From contig RWJK01001345.1 in assembly GCA_004335835.1 (NCBI GenBank), positions 13,455 to 77,454 on the forward strand: 64,000 bases of DNA, read 5' to 3'. Every line of letters starts with the position of its first letter. Within the stretch, counting starts at the first letter, position 1. This stretch comes from Scenedesmus sp. ARA3 (lineage: Eukaryota > Chlorophyta > Chlorophyceae > Sphaeropleales > Scenedesmaceae). Positions 1 to 10,554 of this stretch are shown here, one piece after another. A model generated the notes under the pieces. That model was not told where the DNA came from, did no database searches, and was given only the letters and a program-made list of their open reading frames with translations. The position numbers and the translations under genes are program-made.

Positions 1-833
1 GCATAACTGACGCGGTGCACGACTGACAGGCAAATCAAAGCAAACTAAGGCAAACTAAGGCAAACCAGGGCTCTGCTGCTTCTGCAATCCTTACGGCTGA
101 CAAGGACAGAAACATGCAGCACGGAGGAAAGAGCTGAGAAACCAGCGCTGCGACACCCAACAGCTCCGTCCAATTGGGGCTGGCTTGTCAGCTTGGGTAT
201 AAGATTGGGTCCAGCAGCAGTCTGTGCTGTACTGGGTCACTCGGTACAAGCCGCTCAACCTCAAGTGACATCCGTTCAACGCAGCCATGTCCAAGTAACC
301 ATTGACATCCTCCGCGTCCCCGCCACTTCATCCCCTTTTGCAAGCGCTACTGGCTGCCAGTAGGCCACGCTACGTAGTACACCGACAATGCCACGTCCAG
401 ATTGTGACATCTAGGAGGCGGCTTGTAAGCGAACTGCAGCAGCAGGCTACGGAGCACAACATGCAACGCAACTGCAGACACACATCAACGCCAAAGGTGC
501 AGCTGCACATGCATACGCCATCTCTAAGAGTGCAGGGGCACACCAGCTCTACTCAGCCTCCCACACAACAGTCCTCACACGCGCAGCGTATTTCAGCCAG
601 CACAAAGCAACCCCACCTGCAGGCAGCACGCCAGCTGCAATTGCAAGCAGCACACAAGCAGCACACAAGCCCCTGCACCCTCCCTCAACACCACCATTCT
701 TCTCCTGCAGCCTCAGCCTCAAAAGCAGCCGCTGCAGCCTCTAGGTATCTCCATCTAGAGATGTCCATAGAAATCTCCAGCTAGAGATCTGCAGCAGCAC
801 CCTGCTGTGCCCACTACAGCCAGACACACCGTA
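1..833. other. Intergenic / downstream of BCAT, no gene recognised
   Basis: The frame open on the plus strand at 302-784 is rich in Gln, His and Ser, has no recognisable domain and matches a low-complexity pattern seen in non-coding DNA throughout the window. A short tandem of a 10-bp unit (caaactaagg) lies near 40-60. This stretch probably contains the BCAT 3' UTR and spacer. No convincing promoter, RNA gene or element was seen. Confidence 0.4.
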
Positions 834-923
834 CTCAGCACTTGTAGACCCAGCCAAAGGGGTCCTCCGTCTGCTCTGTCTGCGGCTGCATGAGAGCAGT
901 GTACAGCTCCAGGGCTGTGCTGC
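834..923 (-). repeat. Tandem copy of the end of the BCAT last exon
   Basis: About 90 bp repeats the last coding exon of BCAT (942-1031) with an offset of 108 bp, including the C-terminal codons. It lies just downstream of the real stop codon (943-945), in the presumed 3' UTR. The copy has diverged at several positions. Confidence 0.8.
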
Positions 924-942
924 AACCCCAGACCTATGCTGC

Positions 943-2723
943 TCAGCACTTGTACACCCAGCCGAAGGGGTCCTCCGCCTGCTCTGTCTGCAACTGCGTG
1001 AGGGCAGTGTACAGCTCCAGCGCTGTGCTGCCTGCCTGGCCCTCTGCAGTGAAGGCGCGCTTGTTGCCGCGGTAGGTGAGGCTGCCAACAGAGCACACCA
1101 CCACGGCTGTGCCGGTGGTGAAGACCTCGTCAGCCTGCAGCAGTAGCAGCAGCAGCAGCAGCAGCAGCACAAGGAACAGTGTGTGAAGCTGCCAACAGCG
1201 GTAAATGAGGCTGCCAACAGAGCACACCACCACTGCTGTGCCGGTAGTGAAGACCTCGTCAGCCTGCGGCAGCAGCAGCAGCAGCAGCGCACAAACAGCT
1301 GCCTGAAATGAAGCACAACATTGACAAATGCATGAAAAACACCAGGCTCATGTTCGCGGCTGATTGTTGCCCCCCTCAATCTGTTACACAGCAACTAACA
1401 ACACTATCTGTTATACAGCAACTAAAGATACAGATAACAACCCAACACGCAGGATAACACGCGGCCACACCTCCATGGCCTCAGTGACCGCCACTGGCTC
1501 CTCCAGCACCTCGTAGCCCCCATCGTCACACAGCACACAACAGAAACAACATAACACCAAAAGTAACAACATGGCAGTCAGACGCACCTCCATGGCCTCT
1601 GTGACCGCCACTGGCTCCTCCAGCACCTCGTAGCCCCTGCTGCGAGCCAACTCGATGATGCTGGCACGAGTGACGCCTGGGGGCAGGCACCAGATCAGGG
1701 GCAGCAGGAAGGACAGCACAGTGTTTTGAGCCGTACGCAAGAGCAGCAGAGCAGCAGCGGGCCCAGCGTTTGGCATACATACAGATTCACACACAGGTGC
1801 AGCAGGGAGGCAGCACCGCTAGCACCTGGCACACGATGCAAACAGACTGGCACAGCTAGCGTAGAAAATCCTTGCATGTCAGCTGCTGCTGCTACTGATG
1901 CTGCTGTGCCATGTACACCATGTACACCATGTGGTGCTGCTGTCTCACCTGGCAGGATGGTGCCACTGAGCGGGGGCGTCTTGATGGTCTTGCCGCTGCG
2001 CACGAAGATGTTGCAGCTGGACACCTCCTCCAGGTAGGTGTCGGTCTTGGCGTCAAGGTACACCACGTCTGCACAGCAAAAGCATGGCGTATGAATTGTG
2101 TCAGCGACAGCGTTATGTTACAGCTGGAGGGCTCTTCCAGGTGAGCAATCTAAGGGGTTGGTGGTCTTGGCGTCAAGGTACACCACATCTGCACAGCACG
2201 CAGTAAGAACATGGTGGAGGCATGAACAACCCAGCTCTCTGGTTGTAGACGTGTGCTGCAGCATTGCCAGCCCCTGCACCGCTGCCAGCTGTGGACTCGC
2301 AGCAACATACTGCACACATGCCGCCACAATTTCTTGTAGCACCACCTGCCCCGTTACATATTGTAGTTGAGTGTATGAGTACAATTGTATACACACAGCT
2401 ACAGCTGCACGAGCACGGCTCAAGCTGCGATTTTCGCCTCTTGCCCTCCAGCCGCCCCACCTGCGCAGTTGTGCTTCTTGGCTGCCAGCTGCGTGACCAG
2501 CGCTGGGCAGTAGTTGCCTAAACCAAACAAACCCTTCTGATCTTGTCCAAATCCTCATTTTTTCCCAACCGCACCTGCGTAATTGTTTTTCTTGGCTGCC
2601 AGCTGCGTGACCAGCACGGGGCTGTAGTTGCCGGCCGCCTTGGTGCCGCCCATGCCGCCCGGCGCTGCGCGGTGGAAGTGCTCCTCCACAATGAGGTCGA
2701 TGGGCGTGAGCTGCCCGCCCTGC

Positions 2724-2757
<34 letters not shown>

Positions 2758-3373
2758 GCAGCATCAGCAGCAGCAGCAGCAGCAAAGCATTGGCATACAT
2801 TGCATGAGTTGGTGCTTGGTTGGGACAAGCTGCTGGAAGTGCTCCTCGACAAGTAATATACAAAACACAGCAAAAGCATGCACATGCCACGGCTACATGC
2901 TAGCAACAAGCAGTGGCACCTCTCAAGGCACCAGGCTGAACATGTCCCGCAAGCAACTGCGGCGCACCTTGAAGTACGCGCCGACTGCTGCGCCAAACAC
3001 TGTGAAGGTGTAGCTGGGTGCTGGGCCCAGGCCTAGGATGGGGCCGGAGCCCAGCAGCAGCGGCCGCAGGTACAGGCTGCCCTTGCCTATAGGCGGGATG
3101 TAGTCTGTTATATTTCAAAAGCAGGCGACAGCCGCAGCAGCAGCAGGAGCATAGGGGTCAGAGCTGTGACTTGCAAATCTCTCAAGCTCTCACTGGGCCA
3201 ACCAGCGCGCCAAAGCATGCTTCATGAAATATGATGCATGGTACGTGAGTAGGCACATGCACAACAGGCACGACTGGCAGCACATTTGTGTCGAACATTG
3301 CATATTGCGTGCCACAATAGCAGAAGCCGCTTCTGCTCGACTCTGGCACTGCTGCCCTGCAGCAGAGCTGCCA

Positions 3374-3413
<40 letters not shown>

Positions 3414-4566
3414 GAAAACACAGCTGTCTGTTTGCCTACCCAGGCTGCTGTTCACACTCGCATCTCAGCTTCCCACCTGCATTCGCCCGCACTGTATCTG
3501 CCACTGCTTGCACAAACTGCTCTGTAGGCAGCGGCGGCATGCTCAGCCGCTCAGCACCAGCAGCACAGCGCGCAGCGTTGCGGTCCGGCCTGCAACAATC
3601 ACCAACGCGCAGTAGCAGGAGACATATGATTAGCTGCTAGCTGAAATAGGGTGTGAAAGTCACCAGAAGGGCAGCAGCTGCTCGCCCTGCAGCAATTCAC
3701 AAAAGACTGCAAATGTTTATGTTGCTCAGGGCTGATGCACAACAGCACTTTAGCATGGGACCAAATGCAGCTGTTTTGCTTGGTGAAGCCCTGCTGCTGT
3801 CGACATGCCTGCTACTGTTGCAGCTGGCGCTGGGGCTGCTCTGATCTTTGTGCAGCAGCTGCTTGTCAACGCAGCAGCTGTCGCTGCCGATATCCATGCT
3901 GCTGTTGCTCGCACTACTGCTGCTGCTGCCGCCGTGTTCCCTGCTGCCAGCGCCATCGCTGCTGCTGCTCCTGCCACTGCTGCTGCCGCTGCTGCTGCTT
4001 GTGCTGCTGTTGCCGCCGCACCTGAAGAGCACGATGTTGCCCTTGGCGCTGCGCTGCGCCTTCATGCCCTCAAACACAGACTGGCCGTAGTTGAGCACCT
4101 GGGGACAACAACAGATGACAAAGGTCGAGGACATTACGGGCTGACAACATTATCAACAAAATGGCAGAGTGTCAGGCCAGGGAGTGAAAGAAATGTATGT
4201 GCAAAAGCGTGGCAGGTGTTGCGTAGCCTGCTGCAGCTTGCTGCGGCTTTATCATGCTGCGCCAGGTGACGATGACCGGCTGTGCAATGAATGCCGCTAC
4301 TGAAGCAACACTGCTTTGTGATAGATAGCCACTGAGTGTGTTATGCAGCACAGCTGGCCATCATATGTGCATGGTACTGCTCTTTGCGCTGCTGCAACCA
4401 CAACTGCCGGCTTGCAAGACATTCAGCGCAATTCTGTGATAAGGACAGCTGCACCATATGCACGGCGCTGCTGCTGCCACGTCACACCAGTGCGCTGCTG
4501 TTCTCCTGCTGCTGCTGCCTACATGCAGTGTCGCTGCTGCTGCCGCCTCATGCCTGAGCACCGCCG

Positions 4567-4599
<33 letters not shown>

Positions 4600-5409
4600 G
4601 CTCACCTGTGCGCTGGGCATCATGTGCAGTGGGCCGTACGGCTTCAGTGCTCCCTTGTCCCATCCCTTTTCTGGCGACCACTCAGCCACATACATTGTCT
4701 GCAGAGGTTTGTCAATATAGGTATGAAAAACTATAAGACACAGAAGATATAGTTTGCAGGACATGTGTAGGCGAGCAGGAGAGCGGCTGATATGCCAGAC
4801 ACATGCCAAACACACGTGCTGCAGGTGCTGTACTGGGCGGGTTGATGCAGTAAGAAGTTTATCGAAACGCGCTGCAGACATTGCATGTCATGTTTTAAGC
4901 TGAATGTGCTGGAGTCAACATTCTGCTGCCAGTGCACAACCAGCTGCTTGCTGCCAGTGCACACAACCCTTTCAGCAGTGCCAGGGGTTGTGCTTGCAGG
5001 AGGTTACCTGAGCCACGTCCTGCAGGCCGAAGCCCAGGTTATCCCAGTTGATATTAACTTTTGGCCTGCGGGATAATGCAGGGCGAAGGCTCAGCAGCTG
5101 CCGTGATCAAAGCAAGGGGTTGGTGCTGCATGCAGCAGGCTGTACCAACCACGCCAAGGTGTAGTGCGGTGACATCACGCACGACAAGTCAACAACATAG
5201 CAGCAACTTTATAAAAACGTCTGTCCTGCTACCCACGTGGTGGCAGCAGCCTGCGCCCGACACAGCAGAGGCCTCCTGCTGGTCCTGCACGAACGCGTAC
5301 AGTGAGCTCCTGCATAATTTACTTCAAACGATCTAAAAACTGCATCATGAGTTACATACTTGCTGGCGGTTGTGTGGGCCGAAGCCCTCATCCTCTGCTG
5401 CAGCTGCAT
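943..5409 (-). CDS. BCAT: Branched-chain amino acid aminotransferase
   Basis: PLP-dependent fold-type IV enzyme. It reversibly transfers the amino group between Leu/Ile/Val and 2-oxoglutarate, the last step of branched-chain amino acid synthesis or the first of their breakdown. Exons read on the minus strand: 5409-5360, 5065-5008, 4698-4606, 4098-4022, 3589-3477, 3104-2968, 2719-2575, 2068-1949, 1676-1588, 1134-943. They sum to 1074 nt (357 aa) with consistent phases. Diagnostic stretches are NWDNLGFGL near residue 23, VLNYGQSVFEGMKA, YLRPLLLGSGPILGLGPAP, HFHRAAPGGMGGTKAAGNY (Lys203 is the expected PLP lysine), LEEVSSCNIF and ADEVFTTGTAVVV. The first ATG at 5409 leaves only ~20 residues before the catalytic domain, so an upstream exon encoding more of a transit peptide may be missing. 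Five introns or ends carry tandem copies of neighbouring exon edges. Family certain; N-terminus uncertain. Confidence 0.93.
1201..1269 (-). repeat. Intronic copy of the start of BCAT exon 10
   Basis: This segment repeats the 5' part of the last exon together with its acceptor region (about 1071-1139), offset ~130 bp, in the intron just before it. Read in the gene direction it begins like the exon (ADEVFTTGTAVVV-type codons) and then diverges, so it forms a decoy 3' splice site with a partial exon. Confidence 0.8.
1468..1521 (-). repeat. Intronic copy of the end of BCAT exon 9 with donor
   Basis: Repeats the 3' end of the exon at 1676-1588 (coding GYEVLEEPVAVTEAME) followed by a GTGTGG donor-like site, offset ~117 bp downstream in the gene direction. 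A second, decoy 5' splice site results. Confidence 0.8.
2161..2199 (-). repeat. Intronic copy of the start of BCAT exon 8 with acceptor
   Basis: Near-identical to 2041-2079: acceptor CAG plus codons for DVVYLDAKT. It lies 120 bp upstream (gene direction) of the real exon start at 2068 and then runs into unrelated sequence. Confidence 0.8.
2456..2518 (-). repeat. Intronic copy of the end of BCAT exon 7 with donor
   Basis: Repeats 2570-2632, the 3' end of the exon that follows the PLP lysine (GNY..VLVTQLAAKK), with its own GTGGGG donor-like site, offset ~113 bp. Confidence 0.8.
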
Positions 5410-5703
5410 GGTTGCTGGTGGCTGACGCAGGAACGCCAAGGACTCGTGTAAATGGCTTGATGCCGCGAGTAAATGCGTTTTGGCCCTTCTTCAGACGTAA
5501 CCCTGCCAGAACACCTGTCGAGGCTCAGCGAGAGTAACGATACTCGGCAGTGCTGAAGTATTGTCAGCCCTGCGTAATAGTCTCATCGTCAAGTGTACCG
5601 ATGCAAGAACCGATTTTGACATTGTTCAACCAGATCAGCCGCCTCTCTGCTTGGTCCTCGAGCACCACAGCAACAGCAGCAGCCACGACACTCTGCTGGC
5701 AGC
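5410..5703. promoter_or_regulatory. Divergent promoter region between BCAT and the SpoVS-like gene
   Basis: About 290 bp separate the first mapped BCAT codon (minus strand) from the first ATG of the plus-strand gene at 5704. The space must hold both 5' UTRs and promoters, possibly also an unmapped BCAT leader exon. It is poor in CAG/CTG tracts compared with the introns. I see no clear TATA box or defined operator. Confidence 0.4.
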
Positions 5704-7295
5704 ATGCATAGCAAACTCAGCTGCAAATTCGGCCATAGTAGCACAAAGAGTCTTGCTTTGAACCCATGTTCCGCGCGCCAAGTGCCCTGCTTAACTGGCA
5801 GGCTCCACCAGCGCACCTCTTTTCAAGCAGCAGCCCAGGCTGAGGAAGCAGCAGCAGCTCTTGAGCCACAGCAGCAGCTGAAAGCAGAGCAGAGACAGAA
5901 GCAGAAGCAGCAGCAGAAGCCAGCAAAGCCTGGCCAGCTCACGCAGACGCGCATCAAGCGCAGAGCAGCAGCGTGGAAGGATAGCAGCACACCCAACACC
6001 GGACTGGTTGGCATCACGCAAAAGTCACGCGCTGAGTCAGCAGCAGCATGTGTGGTTGCAGACCTGAAAACTGCGGTAAGCAGCCTCTATAATGCTGCTG
6101 TGAATATATAGGATAAATTGTTGCTGTTGTGCTATTATGTAGTGCAGCACAAGACGTGCTTGAGTCTCCGCAACATGCCTATGAGTGCTGCTGCAAGCGA
6201 CGCCACAACCGTCACAAGGCAGGCAGCCTGTGGTGTGCGTAGGCTGCTACCGCATAGCCATCAGGCACTACTAGCTGCAGATGCTGTCAAAGATATGCCT
6301 GCAAGCATGCTGTAGGTTGAACGTTCCTGTCATTCAATTACTCTGCCTGCAGTCCCTCACGCGCATTGCAGCACATGGTGAGGAGTGGCTGCCACCCTTG
6401 CACACCTTGTAACTTTGTTATTTTTCTGTCATGTTGTTACACTGCCTGCAGTCGCTCACTCGCATCGTAGCGCATGGTGAGGAGTGGCTGCCCAAGGCAG
6501 TCAACGTCATCAACTTGGCAACACAAATGATGAACGGGCAGTTCCAGGGTGGGCAGCAGCAGCAGCAGCAGGCGGCTGTGGATGCTGCAGCAGAGGAGGA
6601 GCAGCAGCAGCAGCGGGTGCTTGTTTTCCAGCCGCTGAAGGTGCGGAGGTTTGGGATGTGGTTAAAGAGCTGTAGCAGCACCTGTTGGTGTGGCAACTGC
6701 TGACTGTCTGATTGTTCCTGCTGTGTTCGCACTTCCGTGCTGCATTATTTGGATTTGTTTGTTCGCCGCAACACGCCAGAGTCTTCTGCACAGCTGTCTT
6801 GCAGTCGGCAGCAGTCGTCAGCAGGTCCAATGAAGTTTTCAGCTATGCTGCTTTCGAATGGTTTATCTGCACCCTTGCTGCTGCTGCTGCTGCTGTGCAG
6901 GTTGAGGGCGTGCTGGTGGCTCCTCCAGTACTGCCGGAAGGAGCAGTGGCACTGTACACATACGCGCTGCCAGCAGGTGCGAGGCCGCGGTGCAGCAGCC
7001 AAGGCAGTTGCATTGGCCCGCACAGCATGGGGCGATGATACATTATCAGCGTGCTGCCAACATGTAGCTTGCGCTAAGAGGCAGCAGCTCCTGGTGTGCA
7101 GCTTATGCTCACTTTCAGCGCCGCCAGCTGCTGCGTTTCTTTGTCAAATGTAGAAGACACACAGAACTGGTACATCCCAGGCACACCTCTAGCAGTCTAT
7201 GGCTGCACATTGGCTTGCAGCCTTGGCTGATGAGCACCACGTCCCTGGTCTAGACCGCCAGACTGTCTTGGCGTTGTGCTCACTTAAGCTTGCTC

Positions 7296-7383
<88 letters not shown>

Positions 7384-8219
7384 AGACCACCCAGCGCTGC
7401 AAGCCGCCATGGCTGCTCGGCTCAAGCTGCAAGCAGTAGACGCGGGCGCAGCACACGGCAGCGGCAGCGGCAGCGGCAGCGGCAGCAGCAGCAGCAGCGG
7501 CAGCAGGCAGGGTGTGGCAAATGCTACACCTGGCGTCGTTGGCATCAGCGGCAGCTCAAACCTTGCGCAAGCTGCACGGGCCATAGCGAAGGAGGTGCAG
7601 AAACGAGGCTGGGTTGAGCTGAGCTGCTACGGCGGGCCCCTCACCACGCAAAAAGGCATCGAGGTAAGCACATGATAGCATTACATACGCATCTGAGCAT
7701 GCCTGACAGAGGAGCTATGCGCTGTAGCGGTGCATGTTGACACAGGGATGTAACGTTGGTGCATGTAAGCAGTCTAGTGATGTGTAAGATAGTGAAGAGC
7801 AACGGCATGCACTTTGCAGCTGCCACCCAGGATCAGCTGATATGGTTGGCCTGCCGGGCGCATGCGCGGCTGTTTGGCTGCAGACGAGCCAGATACGTTG
7901 CAGCAATGTCAATTAAGTGACCGCTGCCGCTGCCGCCGTCGCAACCTTTTTGCTGCTGCAGGCCATCATGGGTGCCAGGGGCCTGCTGCACAGCTGGTCC
8001 AAGCAGGATGTAGCAGCTGTCTTCCTGGAGTTTTGGAAAAAGGAGAGCACACAGCAGCAGCAGCAGCAGGACGGTCCTGCAGACCAGCAGCAGCAGCAGC
8101 AGCAGCAGGACAGCCAGCCGGGGCCGCTGCCGTTCCGGTGCTGCACATTCCTGCTCATTGCGTGTGCTAAGAACAAGCCGGCACAGCCTGTGGTTCCTGC
8201 AGTGAGCCGCAGCAGCTAG
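5704..8219 (+). CDS. Protein with two SpoVS/Alba-like domains, possibly plastid-targeted
   Basis: Exons 5704-6075, 6452-6640, 6901-6976, 7221-7663, 7962-8219 give 445 aa in one frame. Residues 1-45 are Ser/Arg/Ala-rich like a transit peptide, followed by a Lys/Gln linker. Domain 1 starts near residue 97 (NTGLVGITQKSRAESAAACV, then TRIVAHGEEWLPKAVNVINL) and domain 2 near 314 (TPGVVGISGSSNLAQAARAI, then GWVELSCYGGPLTTQKGIEA). The two halves align with each other. They also fit the bacterial SpoVS pattern: VS.KS.....A.A.A..., RG..EI.AIGA.A..QAVKA, A...AR. SpoVS is a small Alba-like, probably nucleic-acid-binding protein of sporulating bacteria; a role here is unknown. Between the domains lies a run of 29 Ala ending in CAG, which could instead be the end of an unrecognised intron. 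Gln-rich runs interrupt both domains. Gene confidence high, family moderate. Confidence 0.65.
6343..6400 (+). repeat. Intronic copy of the start of SpoVS-like exon 2
   Basis: Acceptor plus first ~45 bp of the exon beginning at 6452 (codons SLTRI.AHGEEWLP) are repeated 99 bp upstream, starting at 6353. The copy then diverges and is not followed by an open exon, so it is a decoy 3' splice site. Confidence 0.8.
7298..7384 (+). repeat. (CTG)n tract encoding 29 alanines in SpoVS-like exon 4
   Basis: An uninterrupted GCT/GCA run ending in CAG. It stays open in frame, but its form is the same as the (CTG)n-CAG ends of many introns in this window, so a small intron ending at 7386 is an alternative reading. 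Confidence 0.8.
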
Positions 8220-8638
8220 CAAAGTGCGCAGCTGATGCTTGTCGCTTGTCTTTTCAAGCAGCTTGTCAGTTGTGTGACAAAAAACCCCACTTTGAAAAAA
8301 GGCAGCAAGGCAGCGCAGGTGGAGCAAGGCCGCAGCCATGCTGGTTGGTAGGGGTGGTGACACTCCGTGCTTCAGGCTGGATGCTAGGCGAGCTGACTGT
8401 CACATTCACCACGGTGGTGCTTGCGTCATCATCATTATGCTACCCATCACGGTGGTGCTTGGGTGTCACCCACGGGCCGTGGTGGTTGGCTGAGCATCAC
8501 GGCCTGCTAGCTAGTTCTTGGTTGTACGCGCAGCCGGCGCATGCACTCTTTTTTGGTTTCTCCTGCTGCCGTGGTTTGTTACTCTCTCAGAGGGAAAGTT
8601 TGCCTGCGATGTAATGGCATTGTGCTTGCCCATGTGAA
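8220..8638. other. 3' UTR and convergent spacer between SpoVS-like gene and small gene
   Basis: Convergent gene ends. A 13-bp motif (cacggtggtgctt) occurs twice between 8410 and 8465. No open frame of interest was found. Confidence 0.4.
8610..8614 (+). terminator. TGTAA polyadenylation signal, SpoVS-like gene
   Basis: TGTAA is the usual chlorophyte poly(A) signal and lies about 390 nt after the stop codon at 8217-8219. Confidence 0.45.
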
Positions 8639-9415
8639 TTATGCAGCGGCGTTTGCTGCAGCCTGAGTCTGCTGAGCAGAGTCTGCTACCCCCTCAGATG
8701 CACGGCTCAGATTGCGGTTGAACTCCTTTTCACCCTTAATGTCTGGTGTGACGAGTGTGTCCTGGGCAAACATGCAGTGATCAGGAACTTTTGGCAGCAG
8801 GCAGTTAGCCGCTCACTGCAGCGGCTGCAGTTGTGCTTGGCCTTTGCAGTGCTAGCTCATACCCACCGCGTTGCTCCTGGGCTCAGGCGGAATTAGAAGG
8901 TATGTGAAGATACTTTTGGATACAGGCGACGCTAGCCTTGATGGTGCATGAAACGGATTCAGGGCCCCGGGGCGCCAGGAGTAACCAGAGTAATCAGCAG
9001 ACAACTTGCGGGAACGGGGCACCAGCTCCACCTTGATAAGGCAGCAAGCATTTCGTATCGTACTTGTAGAAATTATTTACGAGGTATATGAGAGGCTGAG
9101 CTTGCCATCACTCGCTGTAACTTTGCCCGTACGCAGCCCGCCGCAGTTCAGAGAAGTTTAAATCAGACGATGTTTTTGTTGAAGTCCAGTTCCTGGTATG
9201 ACTACATGTGAAGCCAGCGTTTGGAAGACCGTGCACGACGACAGCGTCGCGTCGGGGAAGGACTCGTAGTGAACAGGGAACTCGCGGCAAAGCTCTGCTT
9301 CCGGGAAGCTGCACAGACGGGTTTCAGTTTTCTTATGCGTTGAGGCTTCGAAGGTTTGGCCATTGAAAGTACGTGCAGAGAAAGCTTGCAATCTCCGGAC
9401 ACCAGCGAACGCCAT
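8639..9415 (-). CDS. Small unrecognised protein, possibly mitochondrial
   Basis: Provisional three-exon model: 9415-9206, 9031-8867, 8761-8639 (70 + 55 + 40 codons, all phase 0, 165 aa, TAA stop). The N-terminus (MAFAGVRRLQAFSARTFNG) is Arg/Ser/Ala-rich with no acid, like a mitochondrial presequence. The middle exon (VELVPRSRK, SADYSGYSWRPGALNPF) and last exon (TLVTPDIKGEKEFNR..., Ala-rich end) have ordinary codon variety and no homopolymers, unlike the surrounding non-coding DNA. I do not recognise the family. The first donor (GTAGTC) and second donor (GTGGGT) are weak, so an extra exon or another first junction is possible. Confidence 0.42.
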
Positions 9416-10113
9416 CACAGGCAGTAGTTCAATTATTACACTGATACGGAGTTGAAGTTTTGTGTTTGAAGTCCTTTAACCACAGTAGCCCTTGCCGCAC
9501 AAAAGGAGCCACGCGGGAGCAAGGACAGCAGCACGCACTGATTTCAGGCAGGCACCAGCGACAGGTATGCTTCAAGCATACCTTGACAAACCATATTAGC
9601 TTTAGTGTTGATTAACATGCAGTCAATCTAGCAGGGCATGCATGCTGAGAGTTCGCCGATTGGGTCCAGCCAACAGCAGCAAACAAAGCGCGACGACTTC
9701 AGCAAAGCAGTGAAACAAAGATCGCTGTGACCTTGAATCATAGCAGCAACGGCTGGAGTACTTGCAGCCGGCAGCTGCACACCAACAACCAACAGGAGCA
9801 GCAGCAAGGTGCACAGCAGCAGTGGCTGCACCACTTCACCCGGTAGCAAACATGTTTGATTTAGTGCTGCTTCATGTTTTGCTGATACAGGAACACGCTG
9901 GGCATGGTGCTGGCCTGACTCACCAGCAGCTGGTGTGCCAAGGTAACACAGCGCCACAGCAGTTTCAACAGCGCCCCTGAGCAGCAGACCAGCACAGCAA
10001 CGCCTACCTGCAAGCATGTGGCCAGACTGCTGTTAAAGATGCTCTGAACACAGCTGTACATATGTACCTAGGCTTGCTGCCAACACTCATCTGTTATCTT
10101 TTTTGTCCTGCAG
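9416..10113. promoter_or_regulatory. Divergent upstream region between small gene and gene A
   Basis: Holds the promoters and 5' UTRs of the minus-strand small gene and gene A, including at least the end of a 5'-UTR intron of gene A (acceptor CAG 10111-10113). A minus-strand frame at 9628-10017 is open for 129 codons but is Leu/Ala/Cys-rich with no domain; I do not call it a gene. Confidence 0.4.
9563..9583. promoter_or_regulatory. Perfect palindrome, 10-bp arms
   Basis: aggtatgctt, one base, aagcatacct. It lies in the divergent promoter region upstream of both genes and could be a dimeric transcription-factor site. Function inferred from symmetry and position only. Confidence 0.3.
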
Positions 10114-10119
10114 GCTCCA

Positions 10120-10508
10120 ATGGGCACAGCTCAGCAGCCGCTGGCGCTGCTGCTGTTAGGACTATGCTTGCTGTATTTAGCTCCAAATGTGAGTTCACAG
10201 CTCCGCAGCAGCGTCGAACAATAGCAAGAGCAGCGCTGTGGGCATAGAAGTCACTTCTATTCCCACGACAATCGTCAGCGGCGGCGTTGGCTGTCGCAGC
10301 AATGCTGGCGGCAGCGCAGTACTCGGCGCATATGCATCGGCAGCAGCATCAGCGCTCCAGGCGGCTGCAACAGCAACAGGACCATATTCCATCACCACAG
10401 CAGCAACAGCAGCAGCGGCAGCAGCGGCTGGGTGACGAAAGTGATGCAGGCCGCGTGGACAGCTAGAAACGGGCTGCAGGGAATCCGCAGCTGCCACACA
10501 CACATACA

Positions 10509-10554
<46 letters not shown>

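Noticed and set aside
302..784. 160-codon plus-strand open frame
   Set aside because: Gln/His/Ser low complexity with no domain; similar stop-poor frames arise throughout CAG-rich non-coding DNA here.
741..1394. 217-codon minus-strand frame overlapping the BCAT end
   Set aside because: It is out of frame with the BCAT exons and runs through intron CAG tracts; the BCAT frame explains the conservation.
7199..7220. ATG at 7199 as start or part of SpoVS-like exon 4
   Set aside because: Acceptors before it put the exon out of phase with exon 3; only the acceptor ending at 7220 joins in frame.
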